A DNA stretch of 64,000 nucleotides from Anarhynchus alexandrinus (taxonomy: Eukaryota > Chordata > Aves > Charadriiformes > Charadriidae), in assembly GCA_008711295.1 (NCBI GenBank), contig VUYV01000020.1, positions 5,815,094 to 5,879,093 of the forward strand, in the 5' to 3' direction. The notes under the pieces are model-generated. The model worked only from the letters and a program-made list of their open reading frames with translations. It ran no database searches and was not told the DNA's origin. Positions 20,501-33,380 of the stretch are shown one piece after another. Within the stretch, counting starts at the first letter, position 1. Each line of letters begins with the position of its first letter. Made by a program: the position numbers and the translations under genes.

Positions 20501-23500
20501 CATGAATAAATATTTAACTCTTTTACTGGAACAGCCATACACTACTGTGAAATACATTTAAGACAAAGAAACCTTTATAATGCAACGCATATGGCAAACA
20601 ACAGTAATAATTAAAGAGCAAGGCATAGCACACTTAATAGAGTCAATCTAAATTGTACAAACATGATTTAAACTTGATTTAACATAGATATTAGTCAATG
20701 GTAAATTTATAAAATAACAAGCCTTAGAGGAATACACTTTATGTACATCCTATTCATTTTATTCCCAATGTAAAAAAAAAATAAATCTTATCCATGACTG
20801 TATGTAACAACCATCAATACCAACTTTTCCGCCTCGTTCTTATTAACATTTCCTCATACACGTAGTGGACTTCCACCAATTTCTGTTGACCCTCCCACTA
20901 GTCTTTTGAAGAAAACTTGAAAACATTGGAAAAAAATCTCCAAGGACTCTAAAAGAACAATAGTCATTAGCAGAACAAACCCACATGGGTGAACATTTCA
21001 ACCACAGTTTCTCCACTTAGAGGGGTCAAATATCTCAGATCATAAGAATCAAATAGGTGACTGTCATCAATGATACTAAATAAAACTTTATTATCTATCA
21101 ATAAATGTTTACCACAGCTGAGGAGAGGTTGTTTAGCTTTAACCAACAAAAGCTGGAAAAAACCCTTCAGCAAGCACAGTGAGTAAAACTGATGCATGGT
21201 CTGACAATAGGGAAGTCCACTTATCTACTATATTTTCAATTAAGCTTCAAATCGGAGTGGAGGTAGGGTGTAGGCCCATGTCTCTGCAGATGCAGGGATT
21301 TTATTCACCATGATTATAGCATGTTTTATTAAAATCCTGAATGAAGACATGTTTCCCCGAAGCTCTGGCTTACCAACAGCTCTGGGAGAAGCATGAATGA
21401 CAGCGTCAAACCTCATCAGCCCAGAAAAGAAGAAGAATGCCAACAACCTGTCTAACCTGTAGATCAGATTTGTTGCAGGATTCGCTTGAATAAATACAGT
21501 CTGAATCTGAGCATTTCTTTAAAAAAACAATCGGGTCAATTTAAGCAACTTTCACGGATGGAGCACCAACCCACGGTAACATTTAGTAAGTTGCCCTACT
21601 GGTCGGTCACCTTCATTGTGAAAATATTTGCACAGATTTTATTTTCCCTCCATATGTATTAATTTCTTACTGCCTGTTTTTATAGGTCTGAAGATATTTT
21701 GGGCACCTAGGCGTGCCAACCCAATACCACCTGACTTTCAGCCTCTGTTTTACGTGCTGAAAAATCTCCTAACCAGCAGGTTTTGCATCGCCGATATGTT
21801 CTGGGCAGAAACAAGGTGCAAATTCAAACCAAACATTTAACATGAGAAAACTTCAGGCTGAGGAGGAAAGAATGCAGAATTACAAACTGGAGTCTGGCCA
21901 AAGGGGAGAGGAAAGACAGAAAAACAACCAAGATAAGCTATGGGTTTTTGGGAGACACCTCCCCTCCTTACCCCACCAGCAGAGTTCCCAGAAAATAGTG
22001 TTTGTGTCTACTCTGGTGAATGCTATTTCTCCTTCTGCATTACGTGTGTACTAGCCACAGCAAATGGTTACTGAGGTGCTTTTTAGAATTACGCCGTTCA
22101 ATAGTACTCACCATCTCACAACTTCTCCTGGCATGAATTATTTCTACAGACGAATTGCTCTGGACAGTAAAAAACGACGGGTGGCTCCAGGCAGTGCCTG
22201 CAAAGCCTGTTGCTGTGTGACCTCTCCCCAGTGTTTACATGGGAAGGACTGAATGCCATGGAGCATACCCTCTGATACAGGGTTGACTCAAAACAGCTTT
22301 GCAAAGCCAGCCTCAAAACATGTCTTTCCCATGTTTTTGGGAGCTGCAGCTATTTAAATTATCATCTTGAAATGTTAAACTCCTCACTTCCTCTTTTTAG
22401 CATTAAAACCAAAACAGCAACAAAATGACTGGGGAAAAAACATCCTTGACATGGGGCGTGGGATGTCGCATATCTGACCCGTCAATCAGACTCCAACTCA
22501 GAGCAGGGACCCAGTGCTGACACTCATCCCCACACAAACAGGGAACCCAAGCACATGAAGGACTGCAAAACCCATCTGAAACGCCATCCAAACAATGGTA
22601 CTTGCAGTACAAAGGAAGAGGACACAGTGGGGACACAATGGAGTCCAGGAAGAAGGACTAGCCTGCAACACTACAAAGGCAAAGTCTCCCCTCCCCAAGT
22701 CCTCCTCTGGGGGATCACATCACACCTGTCCCTGGGACCAATTCTCACTTCACCACATTAACTTAAATGGATTATCCCATCTTGCATGGATGGGAGATCA
22801 GAACACAGCTCTTCAAAACAAGTTTTATTTTGTGTTTTCTTGTCTCGTAGCAATGCCAATAAACAGGAAATACTTTGCTCTCAGATTCTCCTGGGACATG
22901 TCACACTCCTTACACCAGACCAGCTACTAGCAGGCAGTGACTGTTTGGCATGGGAAGGAAGATTCAAGTTTCCGCATCAGCCCTGTTACTTGGCTACCAA
23001 GAGAGATGGATAAAGGTTTAAAAAAGAAAGTAGGAGGAAACAACATTCTGGGGGGAAGTTTAAACAAAACAAGGGGTGGTCTGCATGGAAAAAGTAAATC
23101 TTTCTACGAGTCTAGTACAAAAAGCAATGAAAATTTCACAGGCCAAGAAAGAATGAATATTTAGTCAGTTTATGATATAGAATTTCCAATGTCTCAATAA
23201 AATTGTACTTCATTATAGAAAAAACAATAAAATTTTTTAGGAGCATTTGAAATGGATACCGCTTTAAGGAAAGCAAGAAGGGTCACTAACAGAGCTTCAT
23301 TAAATGATGTTCTCTACCACACAGAGGCCCGAAGCATGGAGAGAAGTGGAAATCAGATTTTTATCAAATGATCTCTGGAGGAAGTAGATAACACAATTCA
23401 GAAAATGGGAGAAAGATTTGGGAGTGCCGTCAGCAGATTTAGGGAGAGGAAAGGGAAAGCAGAAAACCAAAAAAAAAATCACATGGGTGTAGAAAGACTT

Positions 23501-26197
23501 CAAGAGCATGGAAAATATTTCCAAGTGCAGACCTAGAATTAGATAAAGAGAGAAGTGGAGAACTTTTCACCCCAAGTGTCTTGCTTCACACAGGGTAAAA
23601 GGTGCAAGTGTGACTGAAATACAGGAACATCTGGACTCTGTTAAGTCCGAGTTATCGGATCAAGCACTGATCACCTTAATTAACCAAGCTTTGAGAACAG
23701 TCAGAAGGACAAAGATTAATTCTGTTTAACTCCATGAATAACACTTTTAAGAACAAAAGAGTCCAGCCCGCCCATAAGCCTGATTTATCAAGACTTAGTA
23801 GATCAGAAATGGTCTTAAAGAAGGAGCCACCTCTCATCCCTACAAGGATACTGTAAGGAAGAAGAAAAGTTCCTGCATAAAAACTTTATAGAAAGGATAA
23901 AAATGCACCTTCTGTTAAGCAGTACCTTCTTATAAACATAGATGACTACAACTGTTCAGATACAACTCAGTCCTCAAAAAAAAATAAATCTAGAATAAAC
24001 CTTACATCAGGATCTATTTTCCGTTCACTCAAATATTTTTCCCCATGCTGCTGCCCACTGACTTGCACTGTCCTCACCCATGGGAAACCCCCGTGCCTAT
24101 TTGCTCAGTGAGCCCCATGCTAGGACATTCAAGAGCACTCCCAGCCCTTCTCAGAAAGCTACATGCTCTCCTAATGAGGACAACTCTCCCTTGAAGCAGA
24201 GACAATTTAGTTTACTGAAAAGCCTTTTGCGCTGTCTTTTCTAGTTTTGGCCTGGATAAACTTGTCTTGACAGCTGTCTGTCCAAACATCTCAGGTCTTA
24301 CAGGCTTTATCTCTGGTCTAACTGCTCACCTAAACTACCTAAAATGGCTAATTTTCTACTGTGCTTCTGCAACTCACATCACAGGCCAGGACCTGTTGAG
24401 CACCTGCAACCTCCTCCCTGAAGAGGGGTGGAAAGTTCAAACAAGAGCTTAGTTTAAGTCCAGCCATTCTCAGGATTGAATTCTGCAGTGGTGTGCATTT
24501 CCAAGCATATTTTACACTGAGTTTTTAAGCAGAGAGACCATTTTGCTGAAGCTCTCAATGTTTCATCCTGCTGTCTTCGGTAGTTTTGTGGTCTACCCCT
24601 CTATTTCACTCTGTCATCAGGGAATAGGGGAACATTTTCTGGAGCGAAACTGTTTTGTCCAACATCCATTCATACCTACAAGATCACAAATATGTAGAAG
24701 CAGAGCTACCCCTACTTCTACTTGGATGTTGGAGTCCACGCTCTGGTCTTTGTCTCTAAACGAACATCAGTTTTGCTACTCCATTTTGTTCTCTGATGTT
24801 TTTGTTAACCAGTACATAAACATGGTGCCAACGCATCAGGCTGCTTTGCTGTCCAGCTATGGTGATACAGCTCTGATGTTACTCATCAAAGTTTTACTTC
24901 ATTGAAGTTGTGTTTAACACACCATGAAAAGAATCAGCTCGTGCATCACATCCTGCCTGCCTGGTCAAAGCCGGAGTACTGGCTGCTGCTCTCCACCGGC
25001 AAGCAGACCTCTGCCACTGTGCTTTCAGGTTATCGCCATAAATTTGGATTTATATCAGTAAATTGAAATTTAGGTTTTCTTCCAACAGAGCATCATTATT
25101 ATTCCATTATATTGCTAGCTAATTGTTATGCCACTAAATGCATCTTTGAAGGCAACTTTCACATATTTGGACAGTATTGCAAAATAAGAACTTACTTATC
25201 TGTTCTGCTATAAACACATTTTTAATATCACACTTCTTTTTCTAAGCACTTTGAAGCTGCAGAGGGAATAAAGCAAGACACAGAATGAACATCATACAGA
25301 AGCAAAGCTCAAAATATTATAAATTAAATAAATTTATAACAGCAGTGTTCAGCCACAATAGTAAAGCACTTCAGAACAATGCAGACCCATATCACAAGAT
25401 TAACACAAAGGTGTTTGTCAGATAAAAGTACTATGGAAAGTTCATACTTGTGATATTTTCTCCTACGTTACACATGAAAAATCCAGATATTAATGCACAA
25501 AAAAATATTAAAACAACAGTAGCTTTAACATCTCATAAGCCTCTACCCATAAGGAATTGTCTCGTGAGCAGCAGCAGCAGCAAGACTGTACTCTGCATGG
25601 CCACACTCGTGGAAAGAGTTTCCCCAGCTTTCAAGATGCCCTTGTCTTATTTTTTGGGGCAAGGAGAGGGAGTTTGTGTGCCTTCCCGGGTCGGCTGGAC
25701 CAACAAGGCTCGGGCTTCCCAAGGAGTACAGTTATTGCAGCCGCAGGGCGGAACAGCAGTTGGCAGCAAGAGCTGGAGAAGGAGTGCTGGAGAAAGGGCA
25801 GGTTTTCTGAAGGATGGTCAGAGGCAAACCATTTAGGAATGTGAGAGGGAAACTGTCCTTGACATTTGCAAACTGGCAAGCGCTGTACAGCAGCGTCCAG
25901 GCTGCAAACATAGAATACTTCTAGGTACTGCAGCCAGAGTTTAGCAGTTGTTCCCTATTTAGTCATTCACAACCGAATGTCTTTAAATAAATACTTTTAC
26001 GAACTACAAACGTACCAATGAGCATGTCCAGCTCTTATAAGAAACCAATCATCCTTCAAGTACCCTATGGCTAATGTTTTACCCTGGACGCTGGCTTCCC
26101 GTCATAAAAGTAAACTGAATTCCAAGCATTTAAAAAATGATGACTCAATTTCAAGAGAGATAAGGTTGGCTTACAGGGAAATTAGAAGATTTAAATG

Positions 26198-26260
26198 TTT
26201 GTGCATGTGTGTGTACGTTTATATATGCACACATTAGAATCATCGTGCACACACACAAAC
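26198..26260. repeat. Imperfect TG/CA inverted repeat
   Basis: A TG-rich arm (26198-26217, GTTTGTGCATGTGTGTGTAC) faces a CA-rich arm (26244-26260, CGTGCACACACACAAAC) across a spacer of about 26 bp. The two could pair as a hairpin. Confidence 0.7.
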
Positions 26261-27163
26261 ACAGGGGGCTCGGAAGCCTGTACACTTGCCTTCCCATTTC
26301 TCGTTTTTTGTGAGCAACTGGGACATGACTCCAAACTTCTCTATTTTAAGAGTAAAAAAATTAAAAAAAAAAAAAGAGAAATACAGACATAATACAGAAA
26401 GGCAGACAGAAAGGAAAGGAAAGTATGAGCCTTACCTAAACACGTAACTCCAAGAACTAAGGCTTTCACAGTAAATATCATATAACTCGTGATAAGTTTA
26501 CAAGAGTTACCAGTGCTGCAGTGAGATAAACCATTTTCTCGGTTTTCGTCATTAGCAGATACATTCCTCAAGTTAGGACGGATAAAATTATACTGATAAC
26601 AGCACTTCAAAATGTTTACATGCTTTGACTTGGCAGTATTTTAGTACAGAAAATGAAGGGCAAAAAATAGTAGTTATGCCTCAGAAGGCTACCCCTGCCA
26701 GGATTTAGCATACCCGTAATTTTATTGCTCTAAGCCTCTACTGAAAAGGGCCTTGCCAGCATGGGAAGGGGGAGAAGACAATAAAAAACAGAGGACAGAA
26801 GTAGGTTACAAGCGCTAGCAAACATCCATTTAAACTGCTAATGGCAAGCTCTGCTGTTATATTTTTATCATTGCTTTCCTGCAAATTACTTTTATCAGTG
26901 ATAATTTAGCTTTTATTTAATTATCTGGCACAGCAGACAAAAGGAAAACAGATTCGTTTTACAGCAGCTCCAGCACTTGCTCTGTCCATTAACATTGACA
27001 GACGGAGGTAAATTAAAGCTCTTAGACCACATTTTCAGCATACGTGGTACTGAAACCTCTGTATCTAACCAATATGTGTTTCTAAAGGAGAACAGAGCGC
27101 ACGTTAATGTTTTTATCCTCTCCACACAGTTAATGGAAGTTTTTGTATTTTCATATTCTGTAT

Positions 27164-27174
27164 CCCCCCCCCCC
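27164..27174. repeat. Poly-C run, 11 bases
   Basis: An uninterrupted C11 in intron 1; the length is assembly-sensitive. Confidence 0.9.
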
Positions 27175-27803
27175 TTCAGTCCTATCTGCCTCCAAAAACA
27201 TCTCGAGGCAATTGGGGAGAATCAATATTTTAAACAAGGAAATCACCACATCTCAGTCAGCTGACGAGTGAAATAGCACTTTCCTTCCTCCAGTTTTCTT
27301 AAGACCACAAAACCACAGAGAAGTTGTGTTTGATTAAAATATTAAATCTGCATAAAGAACCCTTGCAGGATGTTATGTGGTTCCAATGCTCCTCTTCATC
27401 CTTTTTTTAGGCATGTTTTCAGCTATTCTACTTAATTCAGTAGAGGTAAACAGATTGCTTTATAACTTTCATCTAAAATAATAAACTTGTTTATAGAAGC
27501 TAATGTAACTACACAGCTGTTCTGGGCAAATGGTGGCCTTTCCATTTAAGCGATAGGATAATGGCTTTGATTACAAACAATTTTGCACGAAAAACAACAA
27601 AATATTGACTGCTCTAAAAATGCAACTAGTAGTCATTAGTAATAGCAATTCTCCTAAGTAATAAAGTGACTTCTGTTCTTGCGTGAAATATCCTTTCACC
27701 TTTACTTAACAAAAAAGCCGTATTAGCAAACCAAAATTTCTAAGTCTGAACTAAGAGCCAGATGTTCTGACTTGCTTCGAAGACTGCCTGTGCTATGCTA
27801 TCN

Positions 27804-27825
27804 AAAAAAAAAAAAAAAAAAAAAA
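27804..27825. repeat. Poly-A run, 22 bases
   Basis: An uninterrupted A run is preceded by a single N at 27803. No retrotransposed body was recognised beside it. Confidence 0.95.
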
Positions 27826-28976
27826 GGAAGAAAATACTTTCTATTCTAGATATTTGGGATATGGGATAGTTTTTTTGTGATATACAGACCACATAAAAAG
27901 ATTCTTTCTCAAAGGCAACAAATAATGTCATACTGCTTGTTGAGTCTGAAATTGCCACCACAACCCAAGCATAAACATTTATTAACATATAATGCAAAAT
28001 TAAAAGCTAGTGACAAAGTATTTCAAGGAGAGAATATTCTACTTTGTAAAAGCAAAATTAAAGAGTTCTGCTACTGTCATTTCTTTAATGACTATTCAGT
28101 TTTGTGACAAATTACCCCCTGATTACCCCCTGACACTGTCAAAACAACAGTCGTTTTCTAATAAAAACTTCATTTTTCTTAGAATAAGTTTTTTAAAAGC
28201 CTGAGATAAATTTAGTTTAGTTTTTATGTCCCTTCAGCAATCATTACATGACCAATTACAAACAAATTTTACTGCTGGGGCAGGTCACATTGATGCAAAT
28301 AGATTAATATTAAAGCACATGGAAATTTGGAAGAGCAAGAAAATACTTCTTGGACTACCACCAAGGCAATTTCAAAGCACAAACATGAATATAATTTAAT
28401 CATTTCCTTACAAGCAGGCTTGGCTACAGGGCTCCCAAAGTAATGATAAAAATGAAGTCACAGAGAATGTATTTTAAGAGGACCTTTACTGAGAGGGGGG
28501 AGGAGGAAGAACATGGTAGTTGAATATTTTTAACCAGCTTTCCACAGATGGGTCTAAATCAAGCTCTTACGATTCTTCCCTGTCATAACCCACTACAGAG
28601 GTCAAAGGTTGAAGCTTTCCCAGCGGTTCACTGTGCATAACACTAAAAGTTCCCCAAATTTAGTTTATATATAACAGCAAAAGTGCTGTGGCCATTTACA
28701 TCCCATACTGTCCCATTAGTATTGAACGGGGCATAAGCAGGGCAGGCAAAAGCACGAAATCTCTACATTTTCAATTAATTTCTTTACTCGTGCCTGCAAA
28801 AGTTAGTGCTTCTTACACCCTTTAAGAACGTGCTGTGAAAGGACGATAGATAAAAAAAGTCCTTTAGTGCAAACACATAGACATTTTGTCATAAACATTG
28901 TCTTTTTTTCTAATGTATTAAAATGATTAGTGATCTATTATTAAGCATTACAGAGGGACTTGGGGGTCCTCACTTC

Positions 28977-28991
28977 TTTTTTTTTTTTTTT
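28977..28991. repeat. Poly-T run, 15 bases
   Basis: An uninterrupted T run in intron 1, at the edge of a GC-richer stretch (about 29,030-29,170) that was not identified. Confidence 0.9.
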
Positions 28992-31740
28992 GAGCAGAAG
29001 TCCAATGAATAATTTCAGTAATTTGAGACCGTGAGCTCTGCAAGCTGGACTGGAGGAGCAAGTTCAATACCCTATGGCTAACCCGGGGGAATCCTGGGGA
29101 TGTACAGTCGGTGGGAGCTCGGCCACCCTGCCAAAGCTGAAGCCTTTGGCTCTCACGCCAGGCATCTGACCTGTGTGCTATTCCATGTCTATAATTTATC
29201 TTAAAACAACAGCAGGGACACTGCTAGGAGAGGGAGGGCTGTTGAATGAGTGTGCTGAACTGTCTAGGAAATTGTAATTCCAACTGCAGTTAGGACTCAT
29301 TCTTCTAAAACTGTCTCCAATCAACCAATAAAATTAAAAAAAAAAACCAACAACCAACCAAACAACTTTTCCTTGAAGTTTTTGAAACACTTCAAAAAAA
29401 TAAAAGAGCCAATATACCGGAGACTGTTCCAGCAGGAGCTACAACCATGAGCTCCAAGAGGAACTATTGCATTTCATGAGACATTGTCCTCATCAGCAAA
29501 CTCAATTTAAGGAGATTTTTCTGCCCCAAGCTGTTCATACAGCATTGGGGAAAAACAGAGGGACATGAATGATGCCGTTGCATGTACTGCACAGCCTGAC
29601 CAGGATCAGAGAAGACCTGAAGGACCTGAGGACACAAGTCTCTGTCTCCAGCCACCCACCCCCTGCAACATTTGCTGTGGGCACACGGGTGCTGCAGAAG
29701 CCATCGCCAATCACTTGAAGGTTAAAGCCTTCACAACACGATGTGAACGAGAATTTAGCTTCAGTTGGTTTTGTGAATATAGTCGGTACCTGTAAACCTA
29801 TCCTTTTCACACTCAGGCGATCTTTGACATTACCGTGCCCTACAAATATCCAGAACTTGTTTGGCGCATGATGATGTTTCAAAAACAAGAACAGCATTGC
29901 AATTATGGTTTTGCTTTGTATATAAGTAGTGGTAACCACAAAATATATTTAAGAGTATTTGCTGTATATGCAATTCTATCTAGCACATAAACATCCCTCT
30001 CCTTACAGAGCCTATTTGCCCACATTAACCACCCTGGCGCCCTCCCCAAGCTTTTTGGAGCACACATAACCATCTCCTCTCCTCATCACTCCCCTGCCTA
30101 CACCAGCGCTCTCCTGCCTGTCAGTGCCTCAGTCCTTCTCTTACAACATCTTACAAGTCTCCAGCACAGACTTTACACCTTCCAAGTAACAACAGATGCA
30201 TAGAAGAGTCTCAGCATCAGCATATGCTAATTGCCCTCAGTTCCTCAGCAAAGTAACCTTGCAGGAAGCAAATGCAAATAACTGCCTTCTATGCATAAGG
30301 CACGGTCCTGGAAACCTTATTATTAAATCATTAGCCTTCACCTTTCATTTTACCTGTGTTTCCAGTAATCAAATGCTGCTTGAAATAGACGACGTTACTA
30401 TTTCCCCATGCTGCAATTTGTTACCGAGTATTTCACTCCATTGATTGAACAGTAACAAAAAAAATTGAGAACACCAATTTTTAAAGCAACAAGTTCAATA
30501 ATTATAGCAAAAGTTAACAACAGAGTGCCCATAATCCTTGCAAAAATCTGTTTGTTCATGAGTCTTAGTCAATCCTTAAAACAAGAATTTCAAAGAGCCT
30601 TACATGCTGTTTTCTCTGCCTTCCAAGGCTATAACTCTGCACCCAAGTGATGCTCCAGTTTATCAGGAGGTGATGCTAGCCATGGCGAGTATCTTATCTC
30701 TGTAATCCCCCAGTGTTAGGCTAAGTCTATAGTTGTGCTAAGGGTACGTAAAATGTGCTTTGCTGTGGAAAAAAATACATGCAATTTGGAGAAAAGGCAG
30801 AATAACTCATGGAATAATTATGGTTGCTAGTAGCAAATGTTTATTTACCTGCAAAACGAGCAAAGCAGAAGCAACAAAAATACTTGTTTCGTAAGAGCCC
30901 TTATTAACCATCAGACTGAAAGTTGATTCATGCACATATTAACGATAGATATACAATGATGAGGATGTCTACTCAAAAAGCTTGTATGACCACTGAAATC
31001 AGCAGGAGGAGGTTTTGCTGATGATTTGGACAGAGCGAAAGTAAAGCTGGTTTGCCCCTTCTTCAACCCTTTCTACCCTCTTGGGGTATCCTTGTCTATG
31101 GAGGAATACACAGGAATAGCCCTGGTGGGCCAGGTGAGAGGTTGACGTAGCCCAGCATCTTCCCATCAGCCCATTTCGATCAGCAGACACCAACAGAAAG
31201 CAAAGCAATGCTTCCCCAAAACATTCTCCCAGCCTCCATGCGTTTGTCCATAGACCTTCATCTGAGCACTGACCCCAAGAAGGTTGGTTCGGTGAAACCT
31301 CTAGTGGCTACAGATGCTCTTGATGACTGGAAGTCCAGCATATACCCAAGCCTCAGCAAAACCCTTTGAAACTACATGTGATAGGCCAGGCACGACACTC
31401 AGAGCTGAAACTGCTCATCAGCTTTCTTTGCAGCTCATGGTCCTGTCCTGCCAGCCCTCCCATGTAGCAGGCAACCTACAGCAGTCTCCTCAGGAGAAAT
31501 TCATGCTGGTGAATAGGGCTTGGCAGAAAGGACGGTCCATTCCCAGCCCCCAGGCAGCACTGGTGCTGCATACACCACCTCCACCCAAAAGACAATCTCA
31601 CTGAGCCTGCAGGAGTATTAGCACCAGAAAAAGAAAAGTGTACCTCTTGTCCTCTGTTAAAGCTCCCATTGCATTAAGCTTTTCTTTGCCTTTGTTTCAA
31701 AAATGTTCCTGTCCTTACATATTAAAGGAAACAACAGTTC

Positions 31741-31771
31741 TTTTTTTTTTTTTTTGGTGGTGGTGGTGGTG
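31741..31771. repeat. T15 run followed by a GGT microsatellite
   Basis: Fifteen T bases lead directly into five GGT units and a trailing G, in intron 1. Confidence 0.92.
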
Positions 31772-32360
31772 TTGAGAGAAACTGAAATGTGAAAACTGTG
31801 TAAGATGTCATTGTTCTTTCTGGGACTTTTGGTGACATTTCAAAAGGTGCATTTTCATAATTTTTATTCCACACCCACCCCGCATCATTCCCTAACACTT
31901 TAAAAAACACAAACAAAAAGCAATGCACCATAAGCGACTGTGACATTTACTATTCACTTCTGTTTGATCTGGCAGATCTGACAACCAAAGAGCTTTTCAG
32001 ATCTCTATTTTTTTGTAGTATGGCTGAGACTACACTTCCTCACCATAGCATATGCTGGGTTTTAATGTTAGTTTTACAGTTCTTTCATTTCACTTTTTCA
32101 AACCACATCCATTTAAGCTTTTTAAGCATACTTAAACATTCAAACATACTAATTGTTGTTATTAGACCTATTCTCTAAGAGGCTAAGTATACTGTATTAC
32201 TACTTCAGACAGTGGGAGAAGCTGTTCCAAAACTCCCGAGGTCCTCAGTACTTAGCGAGACCGGATTTTATAGTATACAATAAAATTGTTATGACACACC
32301 TACAGCATTCCCTCATGTGCACAGCTCCCTAATTACAGCATACGAGTCACAATATTGCAT

Positions 32361-33380
32361 GAGACGTGGTGACGTCACAAGTTTGGCTTTCCCTGCTGAC
32401 AGACTACAGCCTCTGGGCAAGTTTCATTTAAAAAAATTTAAATGATAAGAAGAAAATAAAAATAATCAGCAACTCTTTCTCAACTGTGATACCCATATGA
32501 GAGTACCTAAATAAAGTCAGGAGTACGTCCCCTTCCCCACTGCACAAAACCCACAGATGTTGCCCGCTTTGCCAGCTGCAGAATGGAGTTCACGAAAAAC
32601 GCTCTACTGCTCTTTGGCACCGTAAGCATAACCCCGTTTCTGGTGTTTCCAGTTAGTCTTTACACAGGCTCTTCCTTTGATAAGAAGTTTATTCTTGCTC
32701 CTGTACAAGTTCAGCCTGAGAAACACTGAGGAAGATCTTCAGGAAAGGGCAGGCATGCAGGGCTGAAAACACCCAGCGCTGGGCAAGCTGCTCCCTTCTG
32801 CTTTTATCTGTGAGCACAGGCATTTTGAAAGTGCGTATCTGCCCTAACACGTCCTTCAAAGGAGAGCAGTATCTCACCGCACCAAAAGCCGAGTGACGGA
32901 GGCTGCTATACCCCTGGCAGATATCTATCGCTCCCCTCCTGCGGCGAGACACATGTGGATCGGCGATCAGCGCCCTTAACACGAGCTCACAAGACGCTCG
33001 AGACGTGGCCGTGTACTCAGCCACACAAGCGACACAGGGTGTTCCCCAGCTTCGAAAGTAGATTACTGCGTGCAGCTACACGCTTGTTTACTCCACCGAG
33101 ATCCATATTTAGACATGTATACAAGTGCACAATCCCGAGCTGTTTATTCGGACAAAACTCCCACTGAACGGAGTGGGTATGTGTCTGCCTGTGCGGTTGA
33201 GGATTAAACCCTTAAATCTTCTGCAGTGCCCATTTGCACATTTCTAAACAATCAAAGAAATAAGAAAAGCAAAAAAGAAAAGCAGGAAGAACATGCCCAT
33301 GTGCCTGTAGACCTCTCCGACACTCGGCTACATTTGGATTCAGAGAGCACGTGTGCCTCTCTAACCTTGCCGATACACGT
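32361..33380. promoter_or_regulatory. Candidate intron 1 enhancer: CRE plus several ACGTG (hypoxia-response-type) cores
   Basis: A perfect palindromic cAMP-response element, GTGACGTCAC (32369-32378), lies one base after an ACGTG core (32364-32368). A second ACGTGGC occurs at 33003-33009 inside a CpG-richer stretch (about 32,870-33,050). A perfect E-box sits in GCACGTGTGC at 33347-33356. ACGTG is the core bound by HIF/ARNT dimers. The clustering in AT-rich intron is visible; enhancer function is inferred. Confidence 0.4.

Larger units (their letters stand above)
15681..32360. other. Intron 1 segment, simple repeats only
   Basis: This is AT-rich intronic sequence. It carries homopolymer runs at 17502-17521, 27164-27174, 27804-27825, 28977-28991 and 31741-31771, and a TG/CA inverted repeat at 26198-26260. 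The open frames of 110-140 codons (for example 16388-16798, 24543-24905 and 29535-29939) show no recognisable protein similarity. Confidence 0.6.

Noticed and set aside
28117..28134. Tandem 11-base repeat ATTACCCCCTG
   Set aside because: Two short units only; too small to interpret.
29030..29170. Possible tRNA- or 5S-derived SINE (AAGTTCAATACCC resembles a B box)
   Set aside because: No convincing A box at the right distance, no conserved core and no tail; the likeness is too weak to call.
32425..32444. AT-rich palindrome CATTTAAA/TTTAAATG near the CRE
   Set aside because: Short AT palindromes are expected often by chance in this composition.
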